Assembly: GCA_002170355.2 (NCBI GenBank) | Contig: NHET02000125.1 | Coordinates: 6,043 to 13,441 of the forward strand | Source: Gammaproteobacteria bacterium TMED92 | GTDB lineage: Bacteria; Pseudomonadota; Gammaproteobacteria; Pseudomonadales; Azotimanducaceae | DNA length: 7,399 nucleotides | Direction of reading: 5' to 3' | Part shown: one piece after another, positions 1 through 6,084 of the stretch | Layout of the letters: each line of letters opens with the position of its first letter | How positions within the stretch are numbered: the first letter of the stretch is position 1 | Notes under the pieces: generated by a model | Databases searched by the model: none | What the model was told of the DNA's origin: nothing | The model's input: only the letters and a program-made list of their open reading frames with translations | Made by a program: the position numbers and the translations under genes

Positions 1-719
1 ACCGAAGGCGGCGCCAGCAGGCGTTTTTGTTGTGCCGAGGCGGACGCATAGTCTGCTAAGTCATAACCGACTTTGGCCCAGCTTGAATGCGGCGGACTGT
101 ACTTAAACAGCAGCACCCGCCGCTCCTGTTCGGCCTGCCAGGCGCGGGTGCCATGCATCAATGCCTCGGTGAACAAAATCACATCGCCTGCTGTTACTTC
201 GGGTTGACGCACGTACTCTGGCATTGCGTGTTGTGCCTGCACGTCTGTGGGCAGATGAGTGATGAAATTAGTTTTGTGGCTACCCGGCACACAGACAAAG
301 CCGCCATCGCCGGCGCGAGCGTCACTCAGGACCCAAGTGGCCACCATTAAGCCATTGCGCATAACGCCATCGTGATAGTGATACCAATGATCGGACTCAT
401 ACCGCATTGGCCCGCCGTGTATCGGCAGTGATCCCGCGCCACGCTGCATGTATATGGCGTAGTCGTGATCGAGGCGCACTCTGGGGCCAATCAACTCGAT
501 CAGGTACGGTAAAACTCGCGGGTGGTCCATTAAATTGCGGAATGGCTCGCCCCATTGACTGACGTTGGCGTTGCGGCGAACCGCGCCGTCTTCGGCTTGA
601 CGCGGCCAAGCTGTATCACTCAGCTCGGACAATTGTGCACACTCCGAGGCAGTCAGCACACCGGGAATGACCAGATAGCCCTCTAAGTCGAAGCGGAATT
701 TTTCTTCGTTGCTAAGCAT
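1..719 (-). CDS. Phytanoyl-CoA dioxygenase (PhyH) family protein, 3' end cut by window edge
   Basis: Translating the minus strand from the ATG at 719-717 gives 239 complete codons without a stop, so the gene leaves the window and its C-terminus is missing. The N-terminus (MLSNEEKFRFDLEGYLVIPG) is the usual PhyH opening. The core holds IHGGP at residues 100-104, GDGGFVCVPGSHK at 137-149 and GDVILFTEALMHGTRAW at 178-194. The second motif is the PhyH turn before the double-stranded beta-helix, and the last carries the distal iron-binding His (H189). R200 or R201 is the likely 2-oxoglutarate-binding Arg. Family members are Fe(II)/2-oxoglutarate oxygenases that hydroxylate acyl-CoAs or other small substrates. 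Oddly, the expected HxD/E iron motif reads H-G-G here, and no visible His has D or E two residues later. GGAAAG lies 8 nt before the ATG. The substrate is unknown. The family call is secure; oxygenase activity is less certain. Confidence 0.9.
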   Translation of the reverse strand, partial: MLSNEEKFRFDLEGYLVIPGVLTASECAQLSELSDTAWPRQAEDGAVRRNANVSQWGEPFRNLMDHPRVLPYLIELIGPRVRLDHDYAIYMQRGAGSLPIHGGPMRYESDHWYHYHDGVMRNGLMVATWVLSDARAGDGGFVCVPGSHKTNFITHLPTDVQAQHAMPEYVRQPEVTAGDVILFTEALMHGTRAWQAEQERRVLLFKYSPPHSSWAKVGYDLADYASASAQQKRLLAPPS

Positions 720-726
720 GGTGAAA

Positions 727-732
727 TCTTTC
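727..732 (-). promoter_or_regulatory. Ribosome binding site of the PhyH gene
   Basis: GGAAAG on the minus strand stands 8 nt before the ATG at 719. It fixes this start codon for a gene that is incomplete in the window. Confidence 0.6.
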
Positions 733-757
733 CAGCGAAAACGCTGAACACTATAGC
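729..757 (+). promoter_or_regulatory. Candidate sigma70 promoter for the SMP-30 gene
   Basis: TTTCCA (729-734), a 17-nt spacer and TATAGC (752-757) each match four of six consensus bases. The -10 box shares its TATA core with the divergent promoter on the other strand. The predicted start near 764 would leave almost no leader for a TTG start at 771, which favours the ATG codons at 798 or 810 for the SMP-30 gene. Confidence 0.35.
733..746. repeat. Short palindrome CAGCG-AAAA-CGCTG in the divergent promoter region
   Basis: Two perfect 5-bp arms are separated by four A residues. The element lies between the -35 and -10 boxes of the candidate plus-strand promoter and across the predicted start point of the minus-strand one, a position where a bound repressor could act on both genes. 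A 5-bp arm can arise by chance, so the operator role is inference. Confidence 0.35.
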
Positions 758-777
758 AGCGGCTCAGAGTTTGCTAA
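750..777 (-). promoter_or_regulatory. Candidate sigma70 promoter for the PhyH gene (extended -10)
   Basis: On the minus strand TTAGCA (777-772) is followed after 16 nt by TATAGT (755-750), which matches five of six -10 consensus bases. TG one base upstream of the hexamer makes an extended -10 (TGCTATAGT). Transcription would begin near 743 and leave a leader of about 24 nt, enough to hold the GGAAAG ribosome site. This is a consensus match by eye only. Confidence 0.5.
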
Positions 778-797
778 GTTTTCGCCTTCTAAAAGAA

Positions 798-1781
798 ATG
801 CAGAAAGCTATGGACCGACTGATGCATCGCGATTGGCGCGAACCTGTACGCTATCCAGACCCAGCGATAGAAGTTTTAGACCCGCGATTTGCCGGTTGTG
901 TTCCTGGAAATGCGGCGCTGCAACGCTTGTGGGTAGGTGGGCGTTGGAACGAAGGCCCCGTATGGTTTGGCGACTGGAACGCGTTATTGTGGAGTGATAT
1001 ACCGAATAACCGCATGCTGCGCTGGCAGGCGGACACCGGCGAGGTTGCTGAGTTTAGACAGCCCTCCCAGTACTCGAACGGCAACACCCGTGATCGTCAA
1101 GGCCGTTTGGTAAGCTGTGAGCACGGTGCAAGACGCGTCACTCGCACAGAAATAGATGGCTCAGTAACTGTATTGGTGGATCAGTTTGACGGCAAACCAC
1201 TAAATGCACCCAACGATGTGGTGGTGCACCCGGACGGAGGTATTTGGTTTACCGACCCGGGTTATGGCACCTTGGGAAACTACGAAGGCCATAAAGGGGA
1301 GCTAGAACTGCCGACGCGGGTTTATCGCATTGACCCTCACCGCGGCTCGACAGATATCGTCGATGAGATGTTGGAAAAACCCAATGGCTTAGCGTTCTCT
1401 CCGGACTACTCTATTCTCTATGTCAGCGATACTGGCGCCTCTCATAAGGCGGGATATCCCCGTCAAATCCACAAGTTCACGGTGGTCGATGGGACCCGCT
1501 TAAATGACCATTCGATATTTTGTGACATGGGCGACGCCATGCCAGACGGTATCCGGGTCGACACAGTAGGCAATTTATGGAGCAGTTCTGGTTGGGGTAG
1601 CGCTGAGGAAGACGGAGTCCAAGTGTTTGCCGCGGACGGCGACAAGATTGGCGCCATTCACTTGCCCGAGGGAGTATCGAACCTGTGTTTCGGCGGCGCG
1701 AAGCGTAACCGCTTGTTCATGACTGGCGGCCAGTCCGTTTATAGTCTTTTCGTAGATGTGCAGGGTATGCCCTACAGCTAA
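798..1781 (+). CDS. SMP-30/gluconolactonase/LRE family protein
   Basis: This is a cytoplasmic six-bladed beta-propeller lactonase or esterase of the SMP-30 family, about 327 residues if started at ATG 798. The frame is open from a TTG at 771, and ATG codons at 810 and 822 are also possible; none has a strong ribosome site, so the start is unsettled. Conserved sequence begins near YPDPAIEVLDPRF. Counting from the TTG frame, the motifs are EGPVW (E61), SDIPNNRMLRW (75-85), GNTRDRQGRLVSCEHG (104-119), LNAPNDVVV (144-152), KPNGLAFSPD (203-212) and MPDGIRVD (257-264). E61, N205 and D259 correspond to the divalent-metal ligands of human SMP30, and N145 or N148 lies in the substrate-contact loop. 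Relatives hydrolyse sugar lactones and other cyclic esters. No signal peptide is visible. It is divergent from the PhyH gene, which suggests joint control. The substrate cannot be assigned. Confidence 0.93.
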   Translation: MQKAMDRLMHRDWREPVRYPDPAIEVLDPRFAGCVPGNAALQRLWVGGRWNEGPVWFGDWNALLWSDIPNNRMLRWQADTGEVAEFRQPSQYSNGNTRDRQGRLVSCEHGARRVTRTEIDGSVTVLVDQFDGKPLNAPNDVVVHPDGGIWFTDPGYGTLGNYEGHKGELELPTRVYRIDPHRGSTDIVDEMLEKPNGLAFSPDYSILYVSDTGASHKAGYPRQIHKFTVVDGTRLNDHSIFCDMGDAMPDGIRVDTVGNLWSSSGWGSAEEDGVQVFAADGDKIGAIHLPEGVSNLCFGGAKRNRLFMTGGQSVYSLFVDVQGMPYS

Positions 1782-1784
1782 TCA
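1779..1784. other. Abutting convergent stop codons
   Basis: The hexamer TAATCA contains the TAA of the SMP-30 gene (1779-1781) and, on the other strand, the TGA of the acyl-CoA dehydrogenase gene (1784-1782), with no base between them. I see no hairpin with a T-run on either side, so no intrinsic terminator can be placed between the convergent genes. Confidence 0.85.
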
Positions 1785-3017
1785 AGCATTGGCCAGATAA
1801 TATGCGGTGGTCGTTAGATCTTGCTCGGCGGCCTCGAGTCGAGCAATCGTTTGTAAATGCACTTCGTCAGGGCCGTCGTAAATACGAAACGCGCGAGCTT
1901 TGGCAAATGCTCGCGACGCTGGCGTATCGTTGGTGACACCGCGCGCGCCAAACAGCTGAATAGCGCGATCAGCAATGTTCTGATAACTGTTTGCGACCGC
2001 CACTTTAATCATGGAAATCTGTTTGCGTGCGGCCTTGTTGCCAACAGTGTCGAGAAGAAAAGCCGCCTGTTGCACAATTAGTCGACATTGATCTAGCTCA
2101 ATGCGCGAATGACTGATGGCTGCTTGGGTAGAGGAGTATTCGTCAATACGTTTACCAAAAGTTGAGCGCTCCTGACTACGCAGCACCATCAGAGAGATCA
2201 GCACTTCGCATTCGCCAATTGCGCGCATGCAGTGGTGTAAGCGTGCGGGCCCTAGCCGTGCCTGGCCAATAGCAAAGCCAGCACCTTGCTCACCGAGTAG
2301 GTTCGCTACCGGTACGCGAACATTGGTCAGCGTGAATTCTGGATGGGTATTAGTGTGGGACAAATGGTCAAACACGGGTAGATCGCGCATCATTTCCACG
2401 CCAGGAGTGTTGCGTGGCACCAATATCAGTGACTGACGCTTTGATTTAGCTGCGTTAGGATCAGTAACACCGACTACTACAAGCAGTTCACAGTTTGCGT
2501 GGGAGGCATTGGACGCAAACCACTTACGGCCGTTTATTACAAATTCGTCGCCGTCCCGTTCAATGCGCGTGGCCAAATTGGTTGGGTCCGATGACGCAAC
2601 CAAAGGCTCGGTCATGGCAAAGGCCGAGCCGATTTCGCCTTCTAATAAGGGTGTTAACCATCGCTGTTTTTGCTCTGGCGTGGCAAACAGTTGTAGCAAT
2701 TCCATATTTGGAACATCTGGCGCGTGACAGTTGAAGACCCGCGATGCCCATTCCAGTCGCCCGAGAATTTCTGCCACGGCGGTGAATTCGAGATTCGACA
2801 GTTTCAGGCCGGGCTCATCGTCGGCCAGCCGTGGCAGCGCCATATTCCAAAGACCCAAGGCCTTGGCTTCAGCACGCAAACTCCGCTCGATTTCCGGTGC
2901 CGCTTGCCCGGCTGCAGCTTGTTCGCACCAAAGTCCATGGTTCGGCAATATTCGCCGCTGAAAGAAGTCGTGTACTTGATCTCGCACTTCCGAAGCGCGC
3001 TGTGGCAGTTCAAACAT
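1782..3017 (-). CDS. Acyl-CoA dehydrogenase, ACAD10/11-like
   Basis: A 411-residue FAD enzyme that would oxidise an acyl-CoA to the 2,3-enoyl-CoA and pass electrons to electron-transfer flavoprotein. The frame opens at a GTG at 3047, but AGGAG at 3029-3025 sits 7 nt before the ATG at 3017, which I take as the start. Domains are an N-terminal helical part (about 1-130), a middle beta domain starting at AFAMTEP (132-138) with GRKWFASN (163-170), and a C-terminal helical domain from about 245. GQARLGPARLHHCMR (251-265), RSTFGKRI (284-291), FGARG (356-360) and RIYDGPDEVHL (378-388) are typical of the ACAD10/11-like group. D381 falls where medium-chain dehydrogenase has its catalytic Glu. That substitution is, to my knowledge, normal in this group rather than a defect. 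The gene is last in the minus-strand row. Its chain specificity is unknown; members act on branched or hydroxylated as well as straight acyl-CoAs. Confidence 0.95.
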   Translation of the reverse strand: MFELPQRASEVRDQVHDFFQRRILPNHGLWCEQAAAGQAAPEIERSLRAEAKALGLWNMALPRLADDEPGLKLSNLEFTAVAEILGRLEWASRVFNCHAPDVPNMELLQLFATPEQKQRWLTPLLEGEIGSAFAMTEPLVASSDPTNLATRIERDGDEFVINGRKWFASNASHANCELLVVVGVTDPNAAKSKRQSLILVPRNTPGVEMMRDLPVFDHLSHTNTHPEFTLTNVRVPVANLLGEQGAGFAIGQARLGPARLHHCMRAIGECEVLISLMVLRSQERSTFGKRIDEYSSTQAAISHSRIELDQCRLIVQQAAFLLDTVGNKAARKQISMIKVAVANSYQNIADRAIQLFGARGVTNDTPASRAFAKARAFRIYDGPDEVHLQTIARLEAAEQDLTTTAYYLANA

Positions 3018-3024
3018 TTTCATT

Positions 3025-3029
3025 CTCCT
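3025..3029 (-). promoter_or_regulatory. Ribosome binding site deciding the acyl-CoA dehydrogenase start
   Basis: AGGAG on the minus strand is 7 nt from the ATG at 3017 but only 1 nt from the ATG at 3023, and it lies inside the frame if the GTG at 3047 is used. Its spacing supports the ATG at 3017. Confidence 0.7.
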
Positions 3030-3077
3030 GGTCAAATCACGCACCACCGCGTCTGCAAGTTGTGCTCGAGTTAAGCG

Positions 3078-3812
3078 CTAAGATCTCGGTATTAGCTCGA
3101 ATACGACGTCAACCCGATCGGTTATGGTGATTTGGTCGGGTAAGTAGACACCGCCTGGACGACCGGTCATGGCTCTTTCGGCCACCGTAGACTGAAGCTG
3201 TGCGTTCGGTTGGGTCGTCGTCTCGCCGCCGCGGTAAACCACACTATAGATAGGCCCCAATTCAGCATTGTACCCAGCCGCTAGTGCTGTGGCCTTGCGT
3301 TTGGAGTTGGCGATGGCGGCTTTACGGGCTTGCGCAATAAGGCTTTGATGCTGGCTGTTTCGATAGCGTACAGCGTTGATGTTAGAGACCTTAGAGGCAA
3401 CCGTCGTTGCCAAAATAGCTGGTAGGTTATCGAGTGCTTTTACGGAGACCGTTAATGATCGCTCAACGACGTAGCCGGTAAAGCGAGGACGCCGACCTTG
3501 GTAATCGTAACGAGGGTTGATGCGCAGGTTTCCGGCCACCACATCGGCATCGGTGACGCCGCGTTTACGCAGCTGGCTAAGGAAATTTTTGAGCCGCTGA
3601 TTGACTTCGTTCATCGCCGTACCGCTGTCCATACCTTCAACGGCAAAGCCTAGGTTCAGATCCGCCAAGTCTGCGCTAACTTCGATCTTGCCGACGCCAA
3701 CAACACTGATAGAGGGGCGCTCAACGTTATGGGCGTGGGCGATCCAAGTACTCAGGGAAAAAAATACGATCAATAACGGCCGCAGCCGATACAACTTTTT
3801 AGTCTCTGGCAT
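3078..3812 (-). CDS. SIMPL (DUF541) domain protein, exported
   Basis: A 244-residue protein of the SIMPL/DUF541 family (relatives include E. coli YggE and Brucella BP26), whose members sit in the periplasm or outer membrane and whose function is poorly defined; YggE has been linked to oxidative stress. It has a clear Sec signal peptide: basic residues KKLYRLR (5-11), a hydrophobic stretch to about residue 24 and an AHA cleavage site after A27. The mature part starts with the family signature ISVVGVGKIEVSADLADL (35-52), followed by RINPRYDYQGRRPRFTGY and a C-terminal strand ending TDRVDVVFEL. Length fits the family and it appears intact. The ATG at 3812 has only a weak AGAG ribosome site. The 108-bp gap upstream and 60-bp gap downstream leave it unclear whether it shares a transcript with its metabolic neighbours. 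No link to their chemistry is evident. Confidence 0.9.
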   Translation of the reverse strand: MPETKKLYRLRPLLIVFFSLSTWIAHAHNVERPSISVVGVGKIEVSADLADLNLGFAVEGMDSGTAMNEVNQRLKNFLSQLRKRGVTDADVVAGNLRINPRYDYQGRRPRFTGYVVERSLTVSVKALDNLPAILATTVASKVSNINAVRYRNSQHQSLIAQARKAAIANSKRKATALAAGYNAELGPIYSVVYRGGETTTQPNAQLQSTVAERAMTGRPGGVYLPDQITITDRVDVVFELIPRS

Positions 3813-3920
3813 ATCTAACTCTGCTCGCGTAGGTACCCAAAGCCTATCAATATGGTTGGTTAGACAACTAGGTTGCCGACCACTGGTGTTGATTTTCAGA
3901 TGAGCGCTAGGTTGCGGCTG
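3813..3920. other. Intergenic gap with a 9-nt direct repeat
   Basis: This is the longest gap inside the minus-strand row. CTAGGTTGC occurs at 3868-3876 and again at 3907-3915, 39 bp apart. On the minus strand TTGTCT followed 15 nt later by TAGGCT is a poor promoter match. No hairpin followed by a T-run is seen, so the gap may be a transcript boundary but the sequence does not prove it. Confidence 0.3.
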
Positions 3921-4694
3921 TCAGTCGACAATAGCCACACAACGCGTCCAGCCTGCAGAGGCGTCGGCGATCTTTACCGGGAAACACGCCACAGTGAAAC
4001 CGTGGTCAGGAAGAGCTTCAAGGTTGTGCAGTTTTTCCATTTGCCAATAGGGAATTTCACGGCCGGCCTTGTGGCCTTCCCAGATCATCGCTGGATCAGG
4101 ATCCTCGGCCCAACGCTTGGCCGTGTGGTTGAACGGCGCGTCCCATGACCAGCCGTCGGTACCGACCACGCGTACGCCGCGCTCGGTCAGATACAAGGTC
4201 GCTGCACGGCCCATGCCGCAGCCGGCATCAACATAACCCGGTTCGCCAAACACAGAGCCAGCGCGGGTGTTAACCAGAACGATGTCTAAAGGCTGCAGTT
4301 CATGCCCAATACGCTGTAGCTCTGCCTCGATCTCAGCCGCGCCAATTAGATAGCCGTCTTCGAAGTGCCGAAAGTCCAGTTTCACCCCAGGCTTAAAGCA
4401 ATACTCCAAGGGCGTTTCATCAATGCTTGGCGCTCGAGTTTTGCCATAGTCGGTGGTGGAGTGGAAGTGCCACGGAGCGTCCATATGGGTGCCGTTGTGG
4501 GTAGACAAAGTAATGGTCTCCACTGCCCAGCCCTCGCCGTCTGGCAAATCGCTGGCTTGCAACCCGGGGAAAAAATGCGCTAGCCCGCCGGCCGTTTCGG
4601 CGTGATTACGGTAAGTCACCTTTGGGCTCCCGCCTGGGTGATCGGAATGTTCGTTGTTGTCGATCGCAACGGATAAATCAATAAAGTTTGGCAT
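3921..4694 (-). CDS. Cyclase family protein (kynurenine formamidase-like metal hydrolase)
   Basis: A 257-residue member of the putative cyclase family (PF04199), which includes bacterial kynurenine formamidase KynB and isatin hydrolase. These are divalent-metal enzymes that cleave amide or lactam bonds. The signature THNGTHMDAPWHF occupies 65-77, giving metal ligands H66, H70 and D72 and catalytic H76 by comparison with KynB. H208 and E220 have the same 12-residue spacing as the remaining KynB ligands (H160 and E172). Other family features are VNTRAG (141-146) and VVGTDGWSWDAP (176-187). All expected active-site residues are present, so it should be active. The ATG at 4694 is chosen over an in-frame GTG at 4709 because a G-rich ribosome site lies 6 nt upstream. 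It follows the UbiC gene after 27 bp. No other kynurenine-pathway gene is present, so a kynurenine role is unsupported; the substrate is unknown. Confidence 0.92.
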   Translation of the reverse strand: MPNFIDLSVAIDNNEHSDHPGGSPKVTYRNHAETAGGLAHFFPGLQASDLPDGEGWAVETITLSTHNGTHMDAPWHFHSTTDYGKTRAPSIDETPLEYCFKPGVKLDFRHFEDGYLIGAAEIEAELQRIGHELQPLDIVLVNTRAGSVFGEPGYVDAGCGMGRAATLYLTERGVRVVGTDGWSWDAPFNHTAKRWAEDPDPAMIWEGHKAGREIPYWQMEKLHNLEALPDHGFTVACFPVKIADASAGWTRCVAIVD

Positions 4695-4700
4695 CGCTAT

Positions 4701-4707
4701 CCCCCCC
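4701..4707 (-). promoter_or_regulatory. Seven-G run acting as ribosome binding site of the cyclase gene
   Basis: Seven consecutive G on the minus strand lie 6 nt before the ATG at 4694 and are the only purine-rich element available as a Shine-Dalgarno sequence. It is an unusual homopolymeric site, and its length sets the strength and spacing of ribosome binding. Confidence 0.45.
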
Positions 4708-4721
4708 ACGGAGCCTAATCG

Positions 4722-5249
4722 TTAATTGGTCGTCGGCTGCAGCAGCGCTGGTAGAAAGAACTCTTCCACCAACAGGCCCTGCGCATGGTTGTGATGACAC
4801 CACAAAACACCCCGGCCCGGAAGGCCGCCCGCAGATCGTAAAGGCTCAACGTCTGCGGCACGGCGCCAAAGGGGGTCGCTGAACAGTAACTGTGCCAGTG
4901 GCTGCTCGCCAAGTCCCTGCATTAATCCCACCACAGAGCTGTTGTTAGCGGTCAAAGATCGAGCGGCCAGTCGCGGCACACCGTGAACCGACAGACAAAT
5001 ATGTCGAACAAAAACATCGTCCGCACAATTTAAGCGTTGCCGTTCCCAGTGTTGCGCTTGGCCAACACCTTCTTGTAACAGCGTAACCGTTGCCTGGCCC
5101 CGACAATGATGCGCCACTGCTGCAGTCATCGATTCAGTCAGTCCAAGCCAAGCGCGCAACTGTGGATCGGTGTTTGTGCCTGTGGGGACGGCGCTGCACA
5201 TTTGCTGAACCAAGTGCTGCGCATGGGTTGAGTGGTCGTCGTTATTCAA
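4722..5249 (-). CDS. ubiC: Chorismate lyase (chorismate--pyruvate lyase), UbiC-type
   Basis: A 175-residue protein close in length to E. coli UbiC (165), which splits chorismate into pyruvate and 4-hydroxybenzoate, the first step of ubiquinone ring synthesis. It aligns with UbiC over its whole length: DPQLRAWLGLTESMT (28-42), VTLLQEG (55-61), VRHICL (81-86), VPRLAARSLTA (91-101), GLGEQPLAQLLF (112-123) and LVEEFFLPALL (160-170). R82 and E163 match the catalytic Arg76 and Glu155 of E. coli. It is presumably cytosolic. The start is a TTG that overlaps the upstream stop codon by 4 nt (TTGA), with no ribosome site visible, so translational coupling is likely; an ATG at residue 17 (5201) is the alternative. 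No ubiA follows; the neighbours are a cyclase-family hydrolase and a DUF1080 gene, an unusual setting. It could be the cell's only UbiC or a second copy with another role. Confidence 0.82.
   Translation of the reverse strand: MNNDDHSTHAQHLVQQMCSAVPTGTNTDPQLRAWLGLTESMTAAVAHHCRGQATVTLLQEGVGQAQHWERQRLNCADDVFVRHICLSVHGVPRLAARSLTANNSSVVGLMQGLGEQPLAQLLFSDPLWRRAADVEPLRSAGGLPGRGVLWCHHNHAQGLLVEEFFLPALLQPTTN
5246..5249 (-). other. 4-nt TTGA stop/start overlap between the DUF1080 and UbiC genes
   Basis: The TGA of the upstream gene (5248-5246) overlaps the TTG start of the UbiC gene (5249-5247). This resembles the common ATGA coupling junction but uses a rare start codon. No Shine-Dalgarno sequence precedes it, so ribosomes probably reinitiate here after finishing the upstream gene. 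Confidence 0.6.
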
Positions 5250-6058
5250 GGTGTGATTGGGCGTAGCGCTACGCGGCGAAAGTCAACCGGATGCGACTCG
5301 CTTTGCAATGCGATGTAGCCGCGATCAAGCATCAAGGGGGTTTTATTGCCTGGGCCAAGGGCACCCATGGATAGTTGTGGACTGTGGTAGCGCATAACCG
5401 TCGTGCCGCCGATAGAGTGGGTTATTTCGTCGTGGCCGTTTACCACAATGCGCATCTGCACCCATTGCTCGCCATCGTAAGTGGCGCTGGAGGAATAGGT
5501 GCAATGGGCAGTGGCTAGCGCATCGTCAAGCATAATCTCCGTACCTGGACTGCAAACGCTGCCTGTAGGCCTGGGTTTATTATCACTAAGACCACCAAGA
5601 AATTGCGCTTCAATAGAGTTTGGAAAGTCCTGATCTAAGGTCATAGTCGACGGTTCTTGAGCATGTAACATGACGCCACTGTTGCGCTCAGCCCACGCCG
5701 GCCCACCGCTCAGTTGTGCACCAACAAATCGATACTCAATCAGAAGTTCGTAGTGACCAAAAGGCTGGGCGTAAAACAAATGGCCAAACTGGCCGTCGAA
5801 TGCGTCGTAGTTGTGGTAGCGCACTTTAAGCAGTCCGTCGCTGACGCTGAAAGTTTGATAGCGGTCCTGGCCGAGCGGCTGGCCGGTAATCTTGGCCGTC
5901 CATTGGTCTAGGTCTCGGCCGTTAAATAATTCTAACCATTCTGATTTGTTGCCATGGTCATTGGCTAGTACGCTGGGGGATAATCCCTCCAATAGCGCGC
6001 TAAACAGCGGCAAAATCAATTTCAGGGGTGTTGCAATTACACAGCGCAAAGCGGCCAT
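5246..6058 (-). CDS. Secreted DUF1080 (3-keto-disaccharide hydrolase-like) protein
   Basis: A 270-residue protein of the DUF1080 family (PF06439), a concanavalin-like beta-sandwich in which some members hydrolyse 3-keto-glycosides. A Sec signal peptide is visible: a hydrophobic segment at about 11-31 (TPLKLILPLF and onward) ending at VLA, with cleavage after residue 32, so the mature protein is periplasmic or secreted. Family motifs in order are WLELFNGRDLDQW (41-53), FSVSDGLLKV (70-79), YELLIEYRF (103-111), RNSGVMLHA (125-133) and SIEAQFLGG (148-156). VCSPGT (168-173) and HC (185-186) supply two cysteines that could form a disulfide outside the cytoplasm. AAGGA lies 6 nt before the ATG at 6058. 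It starts 26 bp after the CoA-transferase stop. No sugar 3-dehydrogenase is nearby, so a keto-sugar role cannot be confirmed from context. Confidence 0.9.
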   Translation of the reverse strand: MAALRCVIATPLKLILPLFSALLEGLSPSVLANDHGNKSEWLELFNGRDLDQWTAKITGQPLGQDRYQTFSVSDGLLKVRYHNYDAFDGQFGHLFYAQPFGHYELLIEYRFVGAQLSGGPAWAERNSGVMLHAQEPSTMTLDQDFPNSIEAQFLGGLSDNKPRPTGSVCSPGTEIMLDDALATAHCTYSSSATYDGEQWVQMRIVVNGHDEITHSIGGTTVMRYHSPQLSMGALGPGNKTPLMLDRGYIALQSESHPVDFRRVALRPITP

Positions 6059-6064
6059 AGATGT

Positions 6065-6069
6065 TCCTT
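6065..6069 (-). promoter_or_regulatory. Ribosome binding site of the DUF1080 gene
   Basis: AAGGA on the minus strand stands 6 nt before the ATG at 6058, in the 26-bp gap after the CoA-transferase stop codon. It supports this start and independent initiation within a shared transcript. Confidence 0.65.
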
Positions 6070-6084
6070 TTTCGCTCGCTAGGT

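Larger units (their letters stand above)
709..778. repeat. Direct repeat TTGCTAAG flanking the divergent promoters
   Basis: The 8-mer TTGCTAAG occurs at 709-716 (inside the first codons of the PhyH gene) and again at 771-778 (overlapping the minus-strand -35 candidate), 62 bp apart. The two copies bracket the intergenic region and could be binding half-sites or chance. Confidence 0.25.

Noticed and set aside
87..350. Plus-strand open frame of 87 codons
   Set aside because: It lies wholly opposite the well-supported PhyH gene, resembles no family and has low-complexity, cysteine- and histidine-rich shadow composition.
378..392. D381 instead of Glu in the acyl-CoA dehydrogenase as a sign of inactivity (residues 378-388 of that protein)
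   Set aside because: The DGPDEVH motif is characteristic of ACAD10/11-like dehydrogenases, including human ACAD11, so the Asp is a group feature and not a lesion.
3018..3047. GTG start at 3047 for the acyl-CoA dehydrogenase
   Set aside because: The extra N-terminal residues would be encoded by the AGGAG ribosome site itself, which is correctly spaced for the ATG at 3017.
2724..3130. Several overlapping plus-strand open frames of 76-116 codons
   Set aside because: They are antisense to the conserved N-terminal part of the acyl-CoA dehydrogenase, and two of them run on beyond its start toward or into the SIMPL gene. They lack recognisable domains and ribosome sites.
3880..3890. ACCACTGGT as a terminator hairpin after the cyclase gene
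   Set aside because: The arms are only 4 bp with a single-base loop and no T-run follows on the minus strand, so it cannot form a stable terminator.
4688..4912. Open frames on both strands over the UbiC 3' end
   Set aside because: The UbiC frame shows clear family conservation with its catalytic Glu here; the others are shadows.
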